NCBI RefSeq assembly: GCF_042643355.1
Contig: NZ_JBHRSS010000001.1
Coordinates: forward strand, 660,932-724,931
Origin: Salinisphaera aquimarina
GTDB taxonomy: Bacteria; Pseudomonadota; Gammaproteobacteria; Nevskiales; Salinisphaeraceae
Reading direction: 5' to 3'
Length of the DNA stretch: 64,000 bases
The translations under genes and the position numbers were made by a program. Numbering within the stretch: position 1 is the stretch's first letter; each line of letters starts with the position of its first letter. This document shows, one piece after another, positions 16,778 to 27,108 of the stretch. The notes beneath the pieces are model-generated. The model was not told the origin of the DNA. It did no database searches and saw nothing but the letters and a program-made list of their open reading frames with translations.

Positions 16778-17599
16778 ATGAGTGTGATTTTCGGAGTTCT
16801 TGTAGGCCTTGCCCTTGGCCTGACAGGCGGAGGCGGTTCGATTTTCGCAGTGCCGCTATTGATTTACGGCCTCGGCGAACCGGCGCAGGCTGCGATAGCG
16901 GTATCGCTCGGCGCAGTCGCAATTACCGCGGCGTTTGGCGCAGCAGAGTCTTATTGGCGGGGCTTAATCGAGCTCAGGGCAGGACTCATCTTTGCAGTGG
17001 CAGGAGTTGCGACTGCGCCCGTCGGGGTCTATCTGGGCGATCTAGTTGACGAAGCTACGATTACGGCGCTATTCGCTGGCGTGATGATCCTCGTGGCTAC
17101 AAGGATGTTTCGAAGCGCGCGCCGTGCGGGTGATGACTCGAAAGTCGTACGGGCGAGGCCGGCCGCCGACGCTCATGACGACCCGGGCACCGTTTGTCAC
17201 TACAGCCGCGATGGCCAACTCCGGCTGAACGCGCCATGTAGCGCAGCGCTTGTAGCCGTCGGAGTTCTCGTCGGTGTCCTCTCCGGCTTTTTCGGCGTGG
17301 GTGGCGGCTTTCTAATCGTACCGGCGCTGATCATGATCACCGAAATGGGAATTCACAGAGCGGTCGCGACTTCCCTTTTGGTGATTACGCTTATTGGGTT
17401 ATCCGGACTCACATCAGCGGTTTTTTCCGGTCGTGATATCGACTGGGCACTGACCGGCTTATTCATACTCGGTGGTGTTTTGGGCATGATCGGAGGCCGT
17501 ACGTTGTCACGGTATATAGCTGGTCCGTCGCTGCAACTGGCTTTTTCGATCGCCATGCTGCTCACTGCCGGCTACATGATCCTCAAAACGTTCTCGTAA
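16778..17599 (+). CDS. TauE/SafE-family sulfite/anion exporter
   Basis: This roughly 273-residue membrane protein has two repeats, each opening with a glycine-rich segment (GLALGLTGGGGSIFAVPLL near residue 8 and GVLSGFFGVGGGFLIVPAL near residue 175). About eight helices are predicted, with a hydrophilic loop between the halves containing HDDPGTVCHYSRDG. TauE/SafE proteins export sulfite, sulfoacetate or related anions. Divergent transcription from tsdBA suggests removal of a sulfur oxidation product. The start could also be 16769; 16778 gives the usual family N-terminus. Confidence 0.85.
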   Translation: MSVIFGVLVGLALGLTGGGGSIFAVPLLIYGLGEPAQAAIAVSLGAVAITAAFGAAESYWRGLIELRAGLIFAVAGVATAPVGVYLGDLVDEATITALFAGVMILVATRMFRSARRAGDDSKVVRARPAADAHDDPGTVCHYSRDGQLRLNAPCSAALVAVGVLVGVLSGFFGVGGGFLIVPALIMITEMGIHRAVATSLLVITLIGLSGLTSAVFSGRDIDWALTGLFILGGVLGMIGGRTLSRYIAGPSLQLAFSIAMLLTAGYMILKTFS

Positions 17600-17774
17600 T
17601 TCAGGAATTACACTAGACCAATGGCCGCATTCGGCCAGAAGCTGCCGTTCGTTGAATCGAAGAATCGCGACTTACGCTTGCTGTGCCTCACGCGGCATTG
17701 CTAGCGGTTAGCCGCAACAAGCCTAAGTTGTATCGTGTAGCACTTTCGTCGCAATAGATCAGGAATAGGCTGCA

Positions 17775-20105
17775 ATGGACGAGGAGCAACGCAAGGAGGC
17801 CGCGACCTCCGTGCTGGGAGATATGCAGGCCATAGCCGCCAAGATGCGCGCACTGATCGTCGCCATGCCCGCGCATGATCTACTCGGCTATATCTACGCT
17901 CAATACATGATGAAAGCGATGGCGGAACAAAACGCCACCGAAGAACAACGCGAACCCGATGGCCCAGATAATCTCATCAACGAGAACCAATTCCTGCTGG
18001 AATACGTGCACGCGGTTCTTGCGTCAGATACTGCTCCTGCTGATGTGACATTCGACGAAGCTCAGTGCGCCGAGCTGTATGAACTTGGTCGCAAACTGCG
18101 AGAGCAGGCCATTTTATTCGCTATGATCACGTCCTCCGATAGCAAAGACGGCGTCTTCGGTCCCGACACGGCCGACATTGAATACCACGCGAAATCCACC
18201 TGGCTCATGCTACGCGGGAACCGCTACCAGGTTTTGGAAGGCGATTTCTATCGCTACGTTCTGGCGCCTCACAATAGTATTCTTAAAGAAGTATACGGCG
18301 TGAGCGCCGCCGATATCGCGGAAGGCTTTCAGGCCATGGCCGACGCCACGCGGTCTGGGCATGCCGACGCAATTATGGAGATGATGACGCAGTTTGAGGC
18401 GGCACAGGCATTCGCTGCGGCGGCGGGCAGGCCTCTGGCAAATGTCATGGAGGAGTGGGTTAAGGCCAATGCAGAACAATCGAACGCCGCCGGGCGTGCC
18501 ATGGATGACATTTTTCGTGGCGGCGTCGCCAATGTGAGCCGTCACACGAAGCTGCCGCAGGCGCTGTTAGCGGACTTGGCGTATCGACGTGGAGAAGAAA
18601 CTGAGTTCTTCGCTGCAGGCGATTTTGCGGGGACACCCTACCGGACTCTGCCTGCTCGGAAGAAGCCCTTAATCCAGCTAGGATCGGACTACTACGCTGT
18701 CGATCCTTGCTTCACTCGCGATGCAGGATACCGCGCGCTTCTCTACAACCTTCTTCAGCGAAAGCCGGGTTACAAGAGGAGCTTTGAAAGTCGGCAGAAA
18801 AAGATGAGCGAAGCTGCCTTCGCCGACATTCTCTCCGCCCAACTTCCTAGCGCGACAATTTTTCAGGAGGTCTACTACAAGGACCCTGTCAGCAAGCAGT
18901 GGTTCGAAAACGACACCCTCATCTTGATCGATGACGTGCTGTTTCTTGTTGAAGCTAAGGCTGGCGCAGCTGCCACTATCGCGTCGCCAGCGCTGGATTT
19001 CGGTCGCCACGCACAATCTGTGCAGGATTTGGTGCTTAAGGCCTTTAAGCAGTGTGAGCGCTTCTTCAATTATCTGAGTTCGGGGGATGAAGTGTCCCTC
19101 TACCACCTGATTGACGGCAAATATGAAGAGTGGGGTCGCGTCCGCAGCTCCGACTATCGCGTGATGGTTCCGGTCGGGCTTACGGTGGAGTCGTTCTCGC
19201 CCTTTTCTGCATATTGCAAGGAGCTGTCGCAGGTTAAGCCGCTACTTGGCAAGCATGCGTTCGTTTCGCTGTCGATCGACGACTTGTTTGTGCTCAAGCG
19301 TCTCCTGCCTACACCGGGTGAGTTCGCTCATTACATGGAGGTGCGGCAGGCCGTGGCCGGGATTCGCCGGGCTCATCTCTTCGACGAGTTCGACCACCTT
19401 GGCGCATACCTGAAGAAGAACCGATTCGATCAAGATATTGCCTACCAGCTAAAGGGTAGCAAGGTGAACATGCTTGTCTGGGACGGCATGAGCGACATAG
19501 TCGACAGGTGCTTCGAGGGTGAAGACTGGGAAAGTGAGCCGCTTCCGACGCAGGACTTCCCGGAGGAGGTGCTGAAGCTGCTTGCGGCGCTTGACGCTAT
19601 CCGAGCATGCGGGTGGCTTTCAGCTGAAAGCCACATTCGTGACCTGGGAGAAGATGGGAGAAATAATCTCGCTAAGATGCTGACTGGCCTTCGTCAAACC
19701 CTGAACGTACATCCCGCTCGCTATTTCCTTTTGTCCGGGGGGCGCGAGCCGCTGTTCGTTTGGCTTCAACGACACGGCCACCAAATTGAATGGACCAAGG
19801 TCAACGACAAAGCGAGCGCAACAGCGTTGTCTGTCAGAGCTTCTAACGTCATCGGCGTTGTGGCAGAGGTTGGTACCGATGGGAGCTATCGCGGGGCACA
19901 GTCCTTCGCTGTTCAAATACCGACGGTGCGAACGGAAAAGCACGCCTACATTTACGAAGATGCCGCACGAATGGTTCAACGCGGGCAGTTGAATCTCAAC
20001 AGACCGAAAAACGTAGTTCGCCCCGCGAAGGCCCGTAAGTTGGGGCGGAATGATCCTTGCCCTTGCGGCAGTGGCGTAAAGTACAAAAAATGTCATGGTC
20101 GCTAA
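17775..20105 (+). CDS. SEC-C protein with a PD-(D/E)XK-like nuclease motif
   Basis: The 776-residue protein ends with a SEC-C zinc motif (GRNDPCPCGSGVKYKKCHG, residues 757-775). Residues 363-400 read as a restriction-endonuclease-type core: QEVYYKD, then FENDTLILIDDVLFLVEAKAG, with D380 and E393-x-K395 in the right order, followed by helices with QSVQDLVLKAFKQ. The first 260 residues are helical and unrecognised. SEC-C motifs occur in SecA and in many uncharacterised proteins, some in defence loci. It opens the run of plus-strand genes here that ends at an integrase remnant. A nuclease role is inferred from the motif; no system name can be assigned. Confidence 0.7.
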   Translation: MDEEQRKEAATSVLGDMQAIAAKMRALIVAMPAHDLLGYIYAQYMMKAMAEQNATEEQREPDGPDNLINENQFLLEYVHAVLASDTAPADVTFDEAQCAELYELGRKLREQAILFAMITSSDSKDGVFGPDTADIEYHAKSTWLMLRGNRYQVLEGDFYRYVLAPHNSILKEVYGVSAADIAEGFQAMADATRSGHADAIMEMMTQFEAAQAFAAAAGRPLANVMEEWVKANAEQSNAAGRAMDDIFRGGVANVSRHTKLPQALLADLAYRRGEETEFFAAGDFAGTPYRTLPARKKPLIQLGSDYYAVDPCFTRDAGYRALLYNLLQRKPGYKRSFESRQKKMSEAAFADILSAQLPSATIFQEVYYKDPVSKQWFENDTLILIDDVLFLVEAKAGAAATIASPALDFGRHAQSVQDLVLKAFKQCERFFNYLSSGDEVSLYHLIDGKYEEWGRVRSSDYRVMVPVGLTVESFSPFSAYCKELSQVKPLLGKHAFVSLSIDDLFVLKRLLPTPGEFAHYMEVRQAVAGIRRAHLFDEFDHLGAYLKKNRFDQDIAYQLKGSKVNMLVWDGMSDIVDRCFEGEDWESEPLPTQDFPEEVLKLLAALDAIRACGWLSAESHIRDLGEDGRNNLAKMLTGLRQTLNVHPARYFLLSGGREPLFVWLQRHGHQIEWTKVNDKASATALSVRASNVIGVVAEVGTDGSYRGAQSFAVQIPTVRTEKHAYIYEDAARMVQRGQLNLNRPKNVVRPAKARKLGRNDPCPCGSGVKYKKCHGR

Positions 20106-20157
20106 GGACGACCCCCGAATGACAACCATCTCGCGTCCAGCCTAGTTTTGGGGGCAG

Positions 20158-20505
20158 CTAAGGAAATTTGCGTCGATTATCGCGGCAGATTCCAGCACTT
20201 TGAGACTGAGACAGGGCGGGCGTGCCCGCGTAGCTTGACTCGTGTAAGCCGCGATCGGCAAAGGTGGAGGCTTTTCCGGATACGAAGACGGACATCGCCA
20301 GGGCCTGACGGATTTGCGCAGAGATATTGGGCAACCATAGTTCCCCGATGAGCAGCGCGAGGTAAGCATCCATCGCACTGATCGGAGTGAGGTCCGCAAG
20401 AAGGGCCTCAATACTGCGATCTAATTCCTTCGCGCTTTCGCTGACAGAACACTGCGGCCCTTGAGTTATCCGGCGGTGTGGCTTCTTGGGCTTGCGCTTA
20501 GACAT
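20158..20505 (-). CDS. Small hypothetical protein
   Basis: A 115-residue product begins with a very basic stretch (MSKRKPKKPHRR), continues with a helical segment SAKELDRSIEALLADLTPISAMDAYLALLIGELW, and ends basic. The helix-rich middle suggests a real protein, and a GGAAG sequence lies upstream of the ATG at 20505. It runs opposite to the large genes on either side. No domain was recognised. Confidence 0.4.
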   Translation of the reverse strand: MSKRKPKKPHRRITQGPQCSVSESAKELDRSIEALLADLTPISAMDAYLALLIGELWLPNISAQIRQALAMSVFVSGKASTFADRGLHESSYAGTPALSQSQSAGICRDNRRKFP

Positions 20506-20958
20506 CGTATTCTTCCGCCTGAGATGGGTCACTCGAGCCTGTTATCGATTGAGCCCTCCGACGCAATCGCCATATCACTATTGTACGAACGGTGATTTTT
20601 CACATTTGTCCGAGCCACACGTGTTGCAACCATTTGCTGTCGGCGGTGGACTCGGCGGCAGAAATTGGCGGGGCCATGAGGGCGTCGTCTAGCCGCGCCG
20701 CTATTTCGGACAAGGCGGCTCGTGTTCGCAGGTAGTGTCGACCAAGTTGCGGAACGCATCGTGAGCCTGAAAGAACTACTCAGTCACGATATCGAGAAAA
20801 TGAACAATTTTTGTTGCGCGGCGCGGCCGTGCCAGAGAAGATCGAAGTAATAGGGATCGCACGCGCCCTCCAGAAAAGGGTACTCGGTTACGTGATCGAC
20901 CAAAGCCGCGGCGCTGCCTGCCAGGAAATCGTCACCATGTAGTCTGGGGGTTTGAGTA
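20506..20958. other. Non-coding gap
   Basis: No convincing gene, repeat or RNA was seen in this 453-bp stretch between the small minus-strand gene and the 572-residue protein. Short frames here have no protein-like composition. Confidence 0.5.
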
Positions 20959-22677
20959 GTGCGCCGATTTGATAGAAAGGCCCTGAGCGCTCTAGCGTGG
21001 GCTCCGGAAAAAGAAGACGCGGTCGCATGGTTGCTCGGTGCCGAGGCATCTGTTGATTTCCTGCGAGATAACGCCACGCGCGATGAGCTCGTGATCTACG
21101 CCAGTGGTGGCGCGGTTCTGGTGCATGGCGTACTCGCGCCGGCCAACCAGGTGACTCCGCCAAACCACAACGACCTGCGGGGTGCCTACCTTATGCCGGA
21201 GGACGCGTGGTGCATTCAGCGTGCCTGGGGCGGCGGGGCAGGTCATCGCATGTACCTCGATCCGCCCCTTAGCAGCGCGGGCTGCAAGTCCCTGGTGGGC
21301 GGAGAGAAGCTCATTTATCGCCGTTCGTTCAACGGAGTGACCAAAGACGCGCCGCCTATTGAACTCAGTCAGAAACTGGTGCACAGCTTGGCGCTGTACT
21401 GGGTCGAAGAGCGAAATGCGTATTGTCGACTCGATGATCGAGGCGATATCGAGGACGTTATCCGGGTGGTCTGGCTCAAGGGGCCACCCACGGAGCCCGA
21501 GATGGCGGTGGTGACCATCCTGATCGAGGACTTGGCCACCTACATGGCGCTAGCTGACATGGTGCTGGTGTTCAAATTCGATTTCACTCGTTTTGAGCCC
21601 AAGAACTTCGGCGGGTGGCACCAGGAGCGTCAGACAAACAAGAAGTCGGCGCCAGACCTGTTCTACGACGTGGGTTGCTCGGCGAACGCCAGCTACGCCA
21701 ACGGCATCATGGTTCTGCGCTCCAAACTCACCGTCGAACAACTCGTTCAGGCATGGAGGGACGAAGAGGACGAATCCAAAAAGCAGTACGCCATGTTCAA
21801 GATCGTCGACTGGAAGAACCAGCGCCAGATAGAAACGTCCTGCGGTCCAGACCACCTGTCGAACTACTTCGAAAAGTCCGACAAGCCTTTCGAGATCTCA
21901 CCAGCTTTCTTCCGCCCCGAAGTGCTCACGCGATTCAAGAACGATCCTGAAAAGTACGACTTGGAAGACCGCAGCATCGGTTGTCGAAATGCTTGGTATC
22001 TGAAGACCTACGACATCAATGAAGCCGGGCAGGTCCACACCTACGTCGGTTACCTGGCCAAGCTGCCGTACGAGGAGCAGGTGTACTGGCAGTCATTCAA
22101 CGAATGGCCCAAGGCGCCGATTTCCAAGCGTGCCTACGAGAATGATTTCGAAGGTAAGTGGAGCAGCGAGTGCGATCCGCTGCAGATGCTCAAGTACAAA
22201 ATCCGTCAGCTCGACCAGAATCCGCCCGCGTGGTGGAAGATTCGCGGCGACGAGTTGATAGACGTTGCCCGCTACCCGGCGACCGATTCAGTGTCCGAGT
22301 GGGGCGACGAGATCCTCGCGCTGGATCAAATGCTGGTCGAAGGCTTCCTCGCCAAGCCCTTGCAGAAGCTCGCGACGGACGCCGGCCGCAAGATCGACAA
22401 GCAATGGCAATCGGTGCGCTTGCTGCAGGATTATCTGGAAGCCCAAGGTCGCGCCCCTGAGGAAGCGAGAGCGGTGATGGAGCCGCTGGCGCGGTTGCAC
22501 GGGCTGCGCAGCATCCTCAAAGGCCACGGCGCCCCGTCCAAGAGTACGGCCGCCTCCAAGAGTGCACGCAAAGACCACGGCACGTTGCGCGCACAGTTCA
22601 CTGCCTTGGCAGGCGAGTGCGACGACACATTCATTTCTGTCCTAAGGGCATTCGGCACGGCGATCAAGCTGGACTAG
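20959..22677 (+). CDS. Unrecognised 572-residue protein in defence island
   Basis: The start is a GTG with a G-rich element about ten bases upstream. The protein is soluble, with alternating aromatic and charged residues, for example YWVEERNAYCRLDD near residue 145, WHQERQTNKKSAPDLFYDVGC near residue 220 and VYWQSFNEWPKAPISKRAYENDF near residue 375. The last 120 residues are helical. I recognise no catalytic motif, P-loop or membrane segment. Base composition resembles the neighbours. Context between a SEC-C protein and a nuclease-NTPase operon suggests defence or mobile-element cargo, which is inference. Confidence 0.65.
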   Translation: MRRFDRKALSALAWAPEKEDAVAWLLGAEASVDFLRDNATRDELVIYASGGAVLVHGVLAPANQVTPPNHNDLRGAYLMPEDAWCIQRAWGGGAGHRMYLDPPLSSAGCKSLVGGEKLIYRRSFNGVTKDAPPIELSQKLVHSLALYWVEERNAYCRLDDRGDIEDVIRVVWLKGPPTEPEMAVVTILIEDLATYMALADMVLVFKFDFTRFEPKNFGGWHQERQTNKKSAPDLFYDVGCSANASYANGIMVLRSKLTVEQLVQAWRDEEDESKKQYAMFKIVDWKNQRQIETSCGPDHLSNYFEKSDKPFEISPAFFRPEVLTRFKNDPEKYDLEDRSIGCRNAWYLKTYDINEAGQVHTYVGYLAKLPYEEQVYWQSFNEWPKAPISKRAYENDFEGKWSSECDPLQMLKYKIRQLDQNPPAWWKIRGDELIDVARYPATDSVSEWGDEILALDQMLVEGFLAKPLQKLATDAGRKIDKQWQSVRLLQDYLEAQGRAPEEARAVMEPLARLHGLRSILKGHGAPSKSTAASKSARKDHGTLRAQFTALAGECDDTFISVLRAFGTAIKLD

Positions 22678-22851
22678 GGCTCGGACGTCGCGGCTTGAGA
22701 TATCGACACCTACTTGGCGTCGATGCGATCGCACAGCTGGCCGATGAGCTTCGAGAGGCGGTCATTGTCGCCTTGACCTTGATGTACTCGGCCAGATTCG
22801 CGACGTGGGTTGCCTCCGGCGGCAGCGGCAGCGGCCGCCGGTCTACCGGGC

Positions 22852-23134
22852 GTGTTGATCGATCGGGTTGAGTTCCAGAGGGGTGGTCAAGGTCATCCGC
22901 TTGATAACGTGATTGTGTGGGGGCTACGCCGCAAGGACATAATCGATGTCTTGATGGGCAAAGGAGGCAAATGATCGTTTCTGGAACGAGCTCGGCATCG
23001 GCAAGCGAGCTCTTGCAATTGGATCAAAAGCGACGATTCTGACGGACAACGCGGCATGGAGCGTGGTTTGCGACGCTATGTTGGCCGCTCGTGTAACAGT
23101 AGGGCCGGACTTGATCAAGCGTCTTCAGGGATAG
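22852..23134 (+). pseudogene. Decayed C-terminal gene remnant
   Basis: Two frames, together readable as one protein tail, meet at about position 22968. The first gives DNVIVWGLRRKDIIDVLMGKGG and then stops. The second gives NDRFWNELGIGKRALAIGSK, then TILTDNAAWSVVCDAMLAAR, to a stop at 23132-23134. Joined, they look like one helical domain broken by a frameshift. The family was not recognised. The gap between the two large genes is therefore probably scar tissue from a lost gene. Confidence 0.3.
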
Positions 23135-23220
23135 ATCAGCGGTGATCTTTAGTCGCCGGGTTGCCTCGATTTTTTTGTAGTATGTGGAGTTATTGGCTTC
23201 TACAAAGCTAAATACTATTA

Positions 23221-26200
23221 ATGAAAGAAGAAGTTGATAGCGCGCACGAACAATGGAAAAAATCCCGCTCTGGTGCTTGGGCTGGACGCGGTTTCCATTA
23301 CCAGCATCTCATTTCAACTTTGCTCCTCATTCGTCAGTGGGCCGGACTTGCCCCGTCTGGTTCCCTCGTGCCCGAGGGGTTGGACGACTGCGTCTTGGAG
23401 CTTGCAGATCGTGACATCTGGCTGCAGATAAAATCGCGTAAGGCCGCTGTGTTCAACGACACAGAAGTGCAAACGTTTCTGACCGCTACCCGTGCCAAGG
23501 TCGCGGCGATCAAGGGTGTGAAGAAAAATCACGCCGCCATTGTTCTTGAGCATCCGCGGACCGGTCGCATCGAGGGTAGTATCGACGAGATTTTTGGCGC
23601 TGAGAACCTATCGGTGTTTTCGTGCCCCGAGCCGGGCGAAGAAAGTGTCAAGCTGCTAACGTCAAAGCTCGACACAGCAGAAGTCATTGCCGGCGGCATT
23701 GTCAGCGATCTTTACAGGCTGGTCGCCGAGGCATCGCAGGAGAACGCGTCCTTAACCTTTGAAGAACGACGGCGGATATCTACCACTGAAATTGAACGCC
23801 GTATCTTTGAACGTTTGGAGGCCGAGGACCCTTCCGAGATAGACCGTGCCATGGCATCCGGCGCCCTGGAGCCGGTTGATTTCAGGAGCGCTATCAGCGA
23901 GCCGGCGTTCTATCAAGGCGTAAAGGTTCTTCCCGGGCATGTCGCAGCCGGGCTTGCGTTTGATCGCCCAGATGACTCGGATACCGTTATCCGCGCGCTT
24001 AGGCGACGACGGCATGTTCTCATATCGGGTCCATCAGGCGCCGGAAAATCCGCACTAATGTGGCTGTCCGCCGAGCTGCTTGCCGGCGAGTTCAGGTGGT
24101 ATCAGGTTACGGCACGGGCTGTCGCCGCGGACGCCGATGCCATCATTCGCTTTGTACGTGCCCGCCACCCCAACGATGACGCCCCGATTGGTTTGGCGTT
24201 CGATGATGTTGGTTCTGTCAATAACGACCTCTGGAACGTTCTCGTCCGCGAACTGAGAGGTATGCCTGCAGTCTATTTTCTTGGCTCGGTGCGCCAGGAA
24301 GATATCTCTCTTATCGCCAACCAGCCAGATACGGAGTTCATACGTGTCCGCCTTGATGAAGAGCTGGCCGAAACTGTGTGGCGGAAGCTTCATGCTGAGA
24401 GGCAGACGAGGTGGGAGCACTGGCGGGAGCCGTTCGAGCAGTCCGAAAGCCTCATGCTGGAATATGTACATCTGCTGACGCAGGGCCGGCGGCTTCAGAC
24501 CGTAATCGATGAGCAGGTGCAGCAACGACAACAGGAAAAGCGGACCGACGAGCTGGCAATCATACGAAGCTCAGCGGTGATTTGCGCGCGGGGCGGGGAG
24601 ATACGGGCAAGCAAGCTATTTGAATTGCTCCATATGAAACCTGACGATGCCAGTCGAGCGTTGTCTAGGCTTCTTGACGAACATCTAGTGAGAGAAATCC
24701 GTTCCGGTGTGCTGGGCGGCCTGCATATCCTCCGCTCTCAGGCCCTCGCCAAGGCGTCGCATGATGAGGCGGTATTCCTGAGTAATGACTCTCTGTGGCA
24801 AAGCCTGCCGGCGGTGACTGGTGAAACCGTGCCATTTACCGTTCAATCAATTCTTGCGGAGGCACAAAAGGAAGATGAGACTGCGGCGTTGCGCAAGCTC
24901 GCGGAAATACTTGGCGCTAGCACAGACGTCGATACATGGACGGGCATACTGACCGGGCTGGGGCTAGCTACCCTCGAACGTCGTGTCAGTTCGTTTATGG
25001 ATGTGCTTACGCAGCACGGGGTGCAGCGCGCTCAATGGTCACTTGCTTCGATGTTCGGCGATCCGGGCACCGACATTCCCGAGCTCTCAGACTTCGAGCA
25101 GTGGCAAAGTATCCGGGACGCTGTGCTTTCTTTCCGTGCTTTGCCGAAGGACGATCTGCGTCCCGCATGCCTAGAGTGCCTTCCCGATGGAAGCGTTGTC
25201 CCTTGCTGCCAGAATCTGCAGCAAGCCAACAAATTCCTCTCGTGCCTTGCGCCCATATGCGGGGGAGACCCCGTCCCACTAACAATGGTACCGGACTTTG
25301 TTGGCGACTTAGAGCAGGATATTGGCCAGGTTGCGTCCTTGCTCTCCACGGCCTATCTGATTGGCCCCAGTGTGGCCGAACACCTAGTGCAGGCGTTTGG
25401 CGGCGAGCAGGTTCTGTTCGAGTGGTACCGGTCTCAAACGCCATGGATTAACATGCCGGCGATTGAGCCCAACGGATCACACGGGCGCACGGTCCGAGCA
25501 GACTGGTACTACGTAGCTGAAGCTGAAGCTGAACAGCCTGACCCGCATGAAATCGTCTGCGGCATTTGCGAGACATTGATCGCCATTTCACCAGGCTCAG
25601 ATGCCGCGGCATCCGACGCCATGAATCCGCAAGGCCGGCCGATTGCCATCGGTGATTTCAGACCATGGTCCAAAAATATGCCGCGGTCGAATCTTCCCGC
25701 AAAAGTGCGTGTGGCCTGGAATGTGACGTTCCGGCAAATACTGCTAGCCAGATCAGCGTCTGACACTCTCACCGACTATACCCGGCAAATGGCTGGGCTG
25801 GTAAAGCGAACCGAGAAGGTCTTTCGATCCTTCAGCGAGAAATGGATCAAGGGCAAGAGCATCGCAAACGCGGAGGCGCTGGCCGAGGAAGTCAATGAGA
25901 TTATAGAGGCGGTCAATGCGCTTGCTTACGCTACCCCCGAAAAACCTACGTCCGAAATGACTGTCCCGGCGGCAGGTGCAGGGGAGGACGAGACACTTGG
26001 GGCGCTTCTTACCAGCGTACTCGGCAATCTCATGAGCAGGATGAACAAGGTTCCTGGGGAAGGAGTCAAAGCCGCAGCTACCTTTGCTGGCAGCCTCACC
26101 GCACAGGCGCAGAACCATGGGCAGTCAACCATATGGCGGACAAGTCCAGATCCGCCTCTTCGTGAGCTCGGCGCTCTGCAAGAGCGTCTCGGCGATGTTG

Positions 26201-27105
26201 CCAGCATTCTGCATGAAATGGCGCAGAATAGTGGCCAATCATCAATTCAGGGAATCGTGCGGACTGCGCGGAAAGGCAGCCTTGGTAAGGCAATCCGTAC
26301 GACCGCTCGGCGCTGTCGATCGCTTGCCGATCAGCGGTTTCGCCAAAGGCTTCAAGATCTAAAAAATGCTCTTAAGAACGAAGGGTGGAATGCCCTGTGC
26401 CGGTCGCGGCCAATTGGCGAGGTGGACAGTGTGTACTGGCCTGCCCGAGAGGTAGCGGTGCTCGTCGAGATAACCGATTTTGAAACGGACGCTGGATCTA
26501 TCGAAGCTTCTCTCGCCGCCGCACAGAATCACCTCGGAACTGACTGGCCTTTCAGAGTTGTACCCGTGATCAATAACTATGTCGTGCCGGCTTTGGCCCT
26601 TATTCCTTCATCCCACGTGACGTTGCCGGATCATGACTTCGCGAAGAACTGGCAAGGCCTTATCGACCGTCCGTTCCTCTCGCCAGAGATTGTCGATCGG
26701 TTTGACGCCGCGTTAACAGCCTGTACTCAACTATCCGGGATACTGGCCTGCCGCGACCCGGAGAACCTACACCCGAATGAGCAAGAAGTGTTTTCAAAGG
26801 CCGTTGAATCGTTCGAGCGCAATCGTGACGATGTCGCTGAGGCGGCTGAAACGACGAGTGCTGATCACCTGGCCTGGGCATGCAGCTATCTGAATGAATC
26901 TTGGGACCAGGTTGTCGATGAGTTTGAAGCCGCAAAGGCCGGGCAGATCGTTTCTCAGCCGCTCTGCATGAGTGCCCATCTCGCACTTGCTGGACAGTCG
27001 ACTGAGCACACGACGGACCTCGCCGCATTGCGCATCCTTATGTTGCAGGCAGAGTGCATGAGCACGGCCGAGCATACTGACATTTCGTCGACACGGCCGG
27101 TGTGA
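23221..27105 (+). CDS. Cap4-like nuclease fused to a STAND/AAA-type NTPase, 1294 residues
   Basis: The N-terminal region (about residues 18-110) looks like a PD-(D/E)XK nuclease of the Cap4/DUF4297 kind: GRGFHYQH, LVPEGLDDCVLEL (E52, D55, D56) and WLQIKSRK (Q69, K71), then a typical FLTATRAKV helix. A P-loop NTPase follows, with Walker A GPSGAGKS at 270-277 and Walker B IGLAFDDV at 323-330. About 900 largely helical residues make up the rest, with repeated cysteines in LECLPDGSVVPCCQ. This layout (nuclease effector, NTPase, long sensor) is that of Avs-like and other STAND defence proteins. The peptidase gene begins three bases after its stop, so the two are an operon. The upstream 60 bp are strikingly AT-rich. 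No close named system is known to me. Confidence 0.75.
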   Translation: MKEEVDSAHEQWKKSRSGAWAGRGFHYQHLISTLLLIRQWAGLAPSGSLVPEGLDDCVLELADRDIWLQIKSRKAAVFNDTEVQTFLTATRAKVAAIKGVKKNHAAIVLEHPRTGRIEGSIDEIFGAENLSVFSCPEPGEESVKLLTSKLDTAEVIAGGIVSDLYRLVAEASQENASLTFEERRRISTTEIERRIFERLEAEDPSEIDRAMASGALEPVDFRSAISEPAFYQGVKVLPGHVAAGLAFDRPDDSDTVIRALRRRRHVLISGPSGAGKSALMWLSAELLAGEFRWYQVTARAVAADADAIIRFVRARHPNDDAPIGLAFDDVGSVNNDLWNVLVRELRGMPAVYFLGSVRQEDISLIANQPDTEFIRVRLDEELAETVWRKLHAERQTRWEHWREPFEQSESLMLEYVHLLTQGRRLQTVIDEQVQQRQQEKRTDELAIIRSSAVICARGGEIRASKLFELLHMKPDDASRALSRLLDEHLVREIRSGVLGGLHILRSQALAKASHDEAVFLSNDSLWQSLPAVTGETVPFTVQSILAEAQKEDETAALRKLAEILGASTDVDTWTGILTGLGLATLERRVSSFMDVLTQHGVQRAQWSLASMFGDPGTDIPELSDFEQWQSIRDAVLSFRALPKDDLRPACLECLPDGSVVPCCQNLQQANKFLSCLAPICGGDPVPLTMVPDFVGDLEQDIGQVASLLSTAYLIGPSVAEHLVQAFGGEQVLFEWYRSQTPWINMPAIEPNGSHGRTVRADWYYVAEAEAEQPDPHEIVCGICETLIAISPGSDAAASDAMNPQGRPIAIGDFRPWSKNMPRSNLPAKVRVAWNVTFRQILLARSASDTLTDYTRQMAGLVKRTEKVFRSFSEKWIKGKSIANAEALAEEVNEIIEAVNALAYATPEKPTSEMTVPAAGAGEDETLGALLTSVLGNLMSRMNKVPGEGVKAAATFAGSLTAQAQNHGQSTIWRTSPDPPLRELGALQERLGDVASILHEMAQNSGQSSIQGIVRTARKGSLGKAIRTTARRCRSLADQRFRQRLQDLKNALKNEGWNALCRSRPIGEVDSVYWPAREVAVLVEITDFETDAGSIEASLAAAQNHLGTDWPFRVVPVINNYVVPALALIPSSHVTLPDHDFAKNWQGLIDRPFLSPEIVDRFDAALTACTQLSGILACRDPENLHPNEQEVFSKAVESFERNRDDVAEAAETTSADHLAWACSYLNESWDQVVDEFEAAKAGQIVSQPLCMSAHLALAGQSTEHTTDLAALRILMLQAECMSTAEHTDISSTRPV

Positions 27106-27108
27106 CCG

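Noticed and set aside
17622..17637. Hairpin TGGCCG-CATT-CGGCCA after the TauE-like gene as a terminator
   Set aside because: The stem is short and no T-run follows; it could be chance.
24936..25451. A 171-codon plus-strand frame inside the nuclease-NTPase gene
   Set aside because: It overlaps the large protein in another frame and has only Cys/Arg-rich random-looking sequence.
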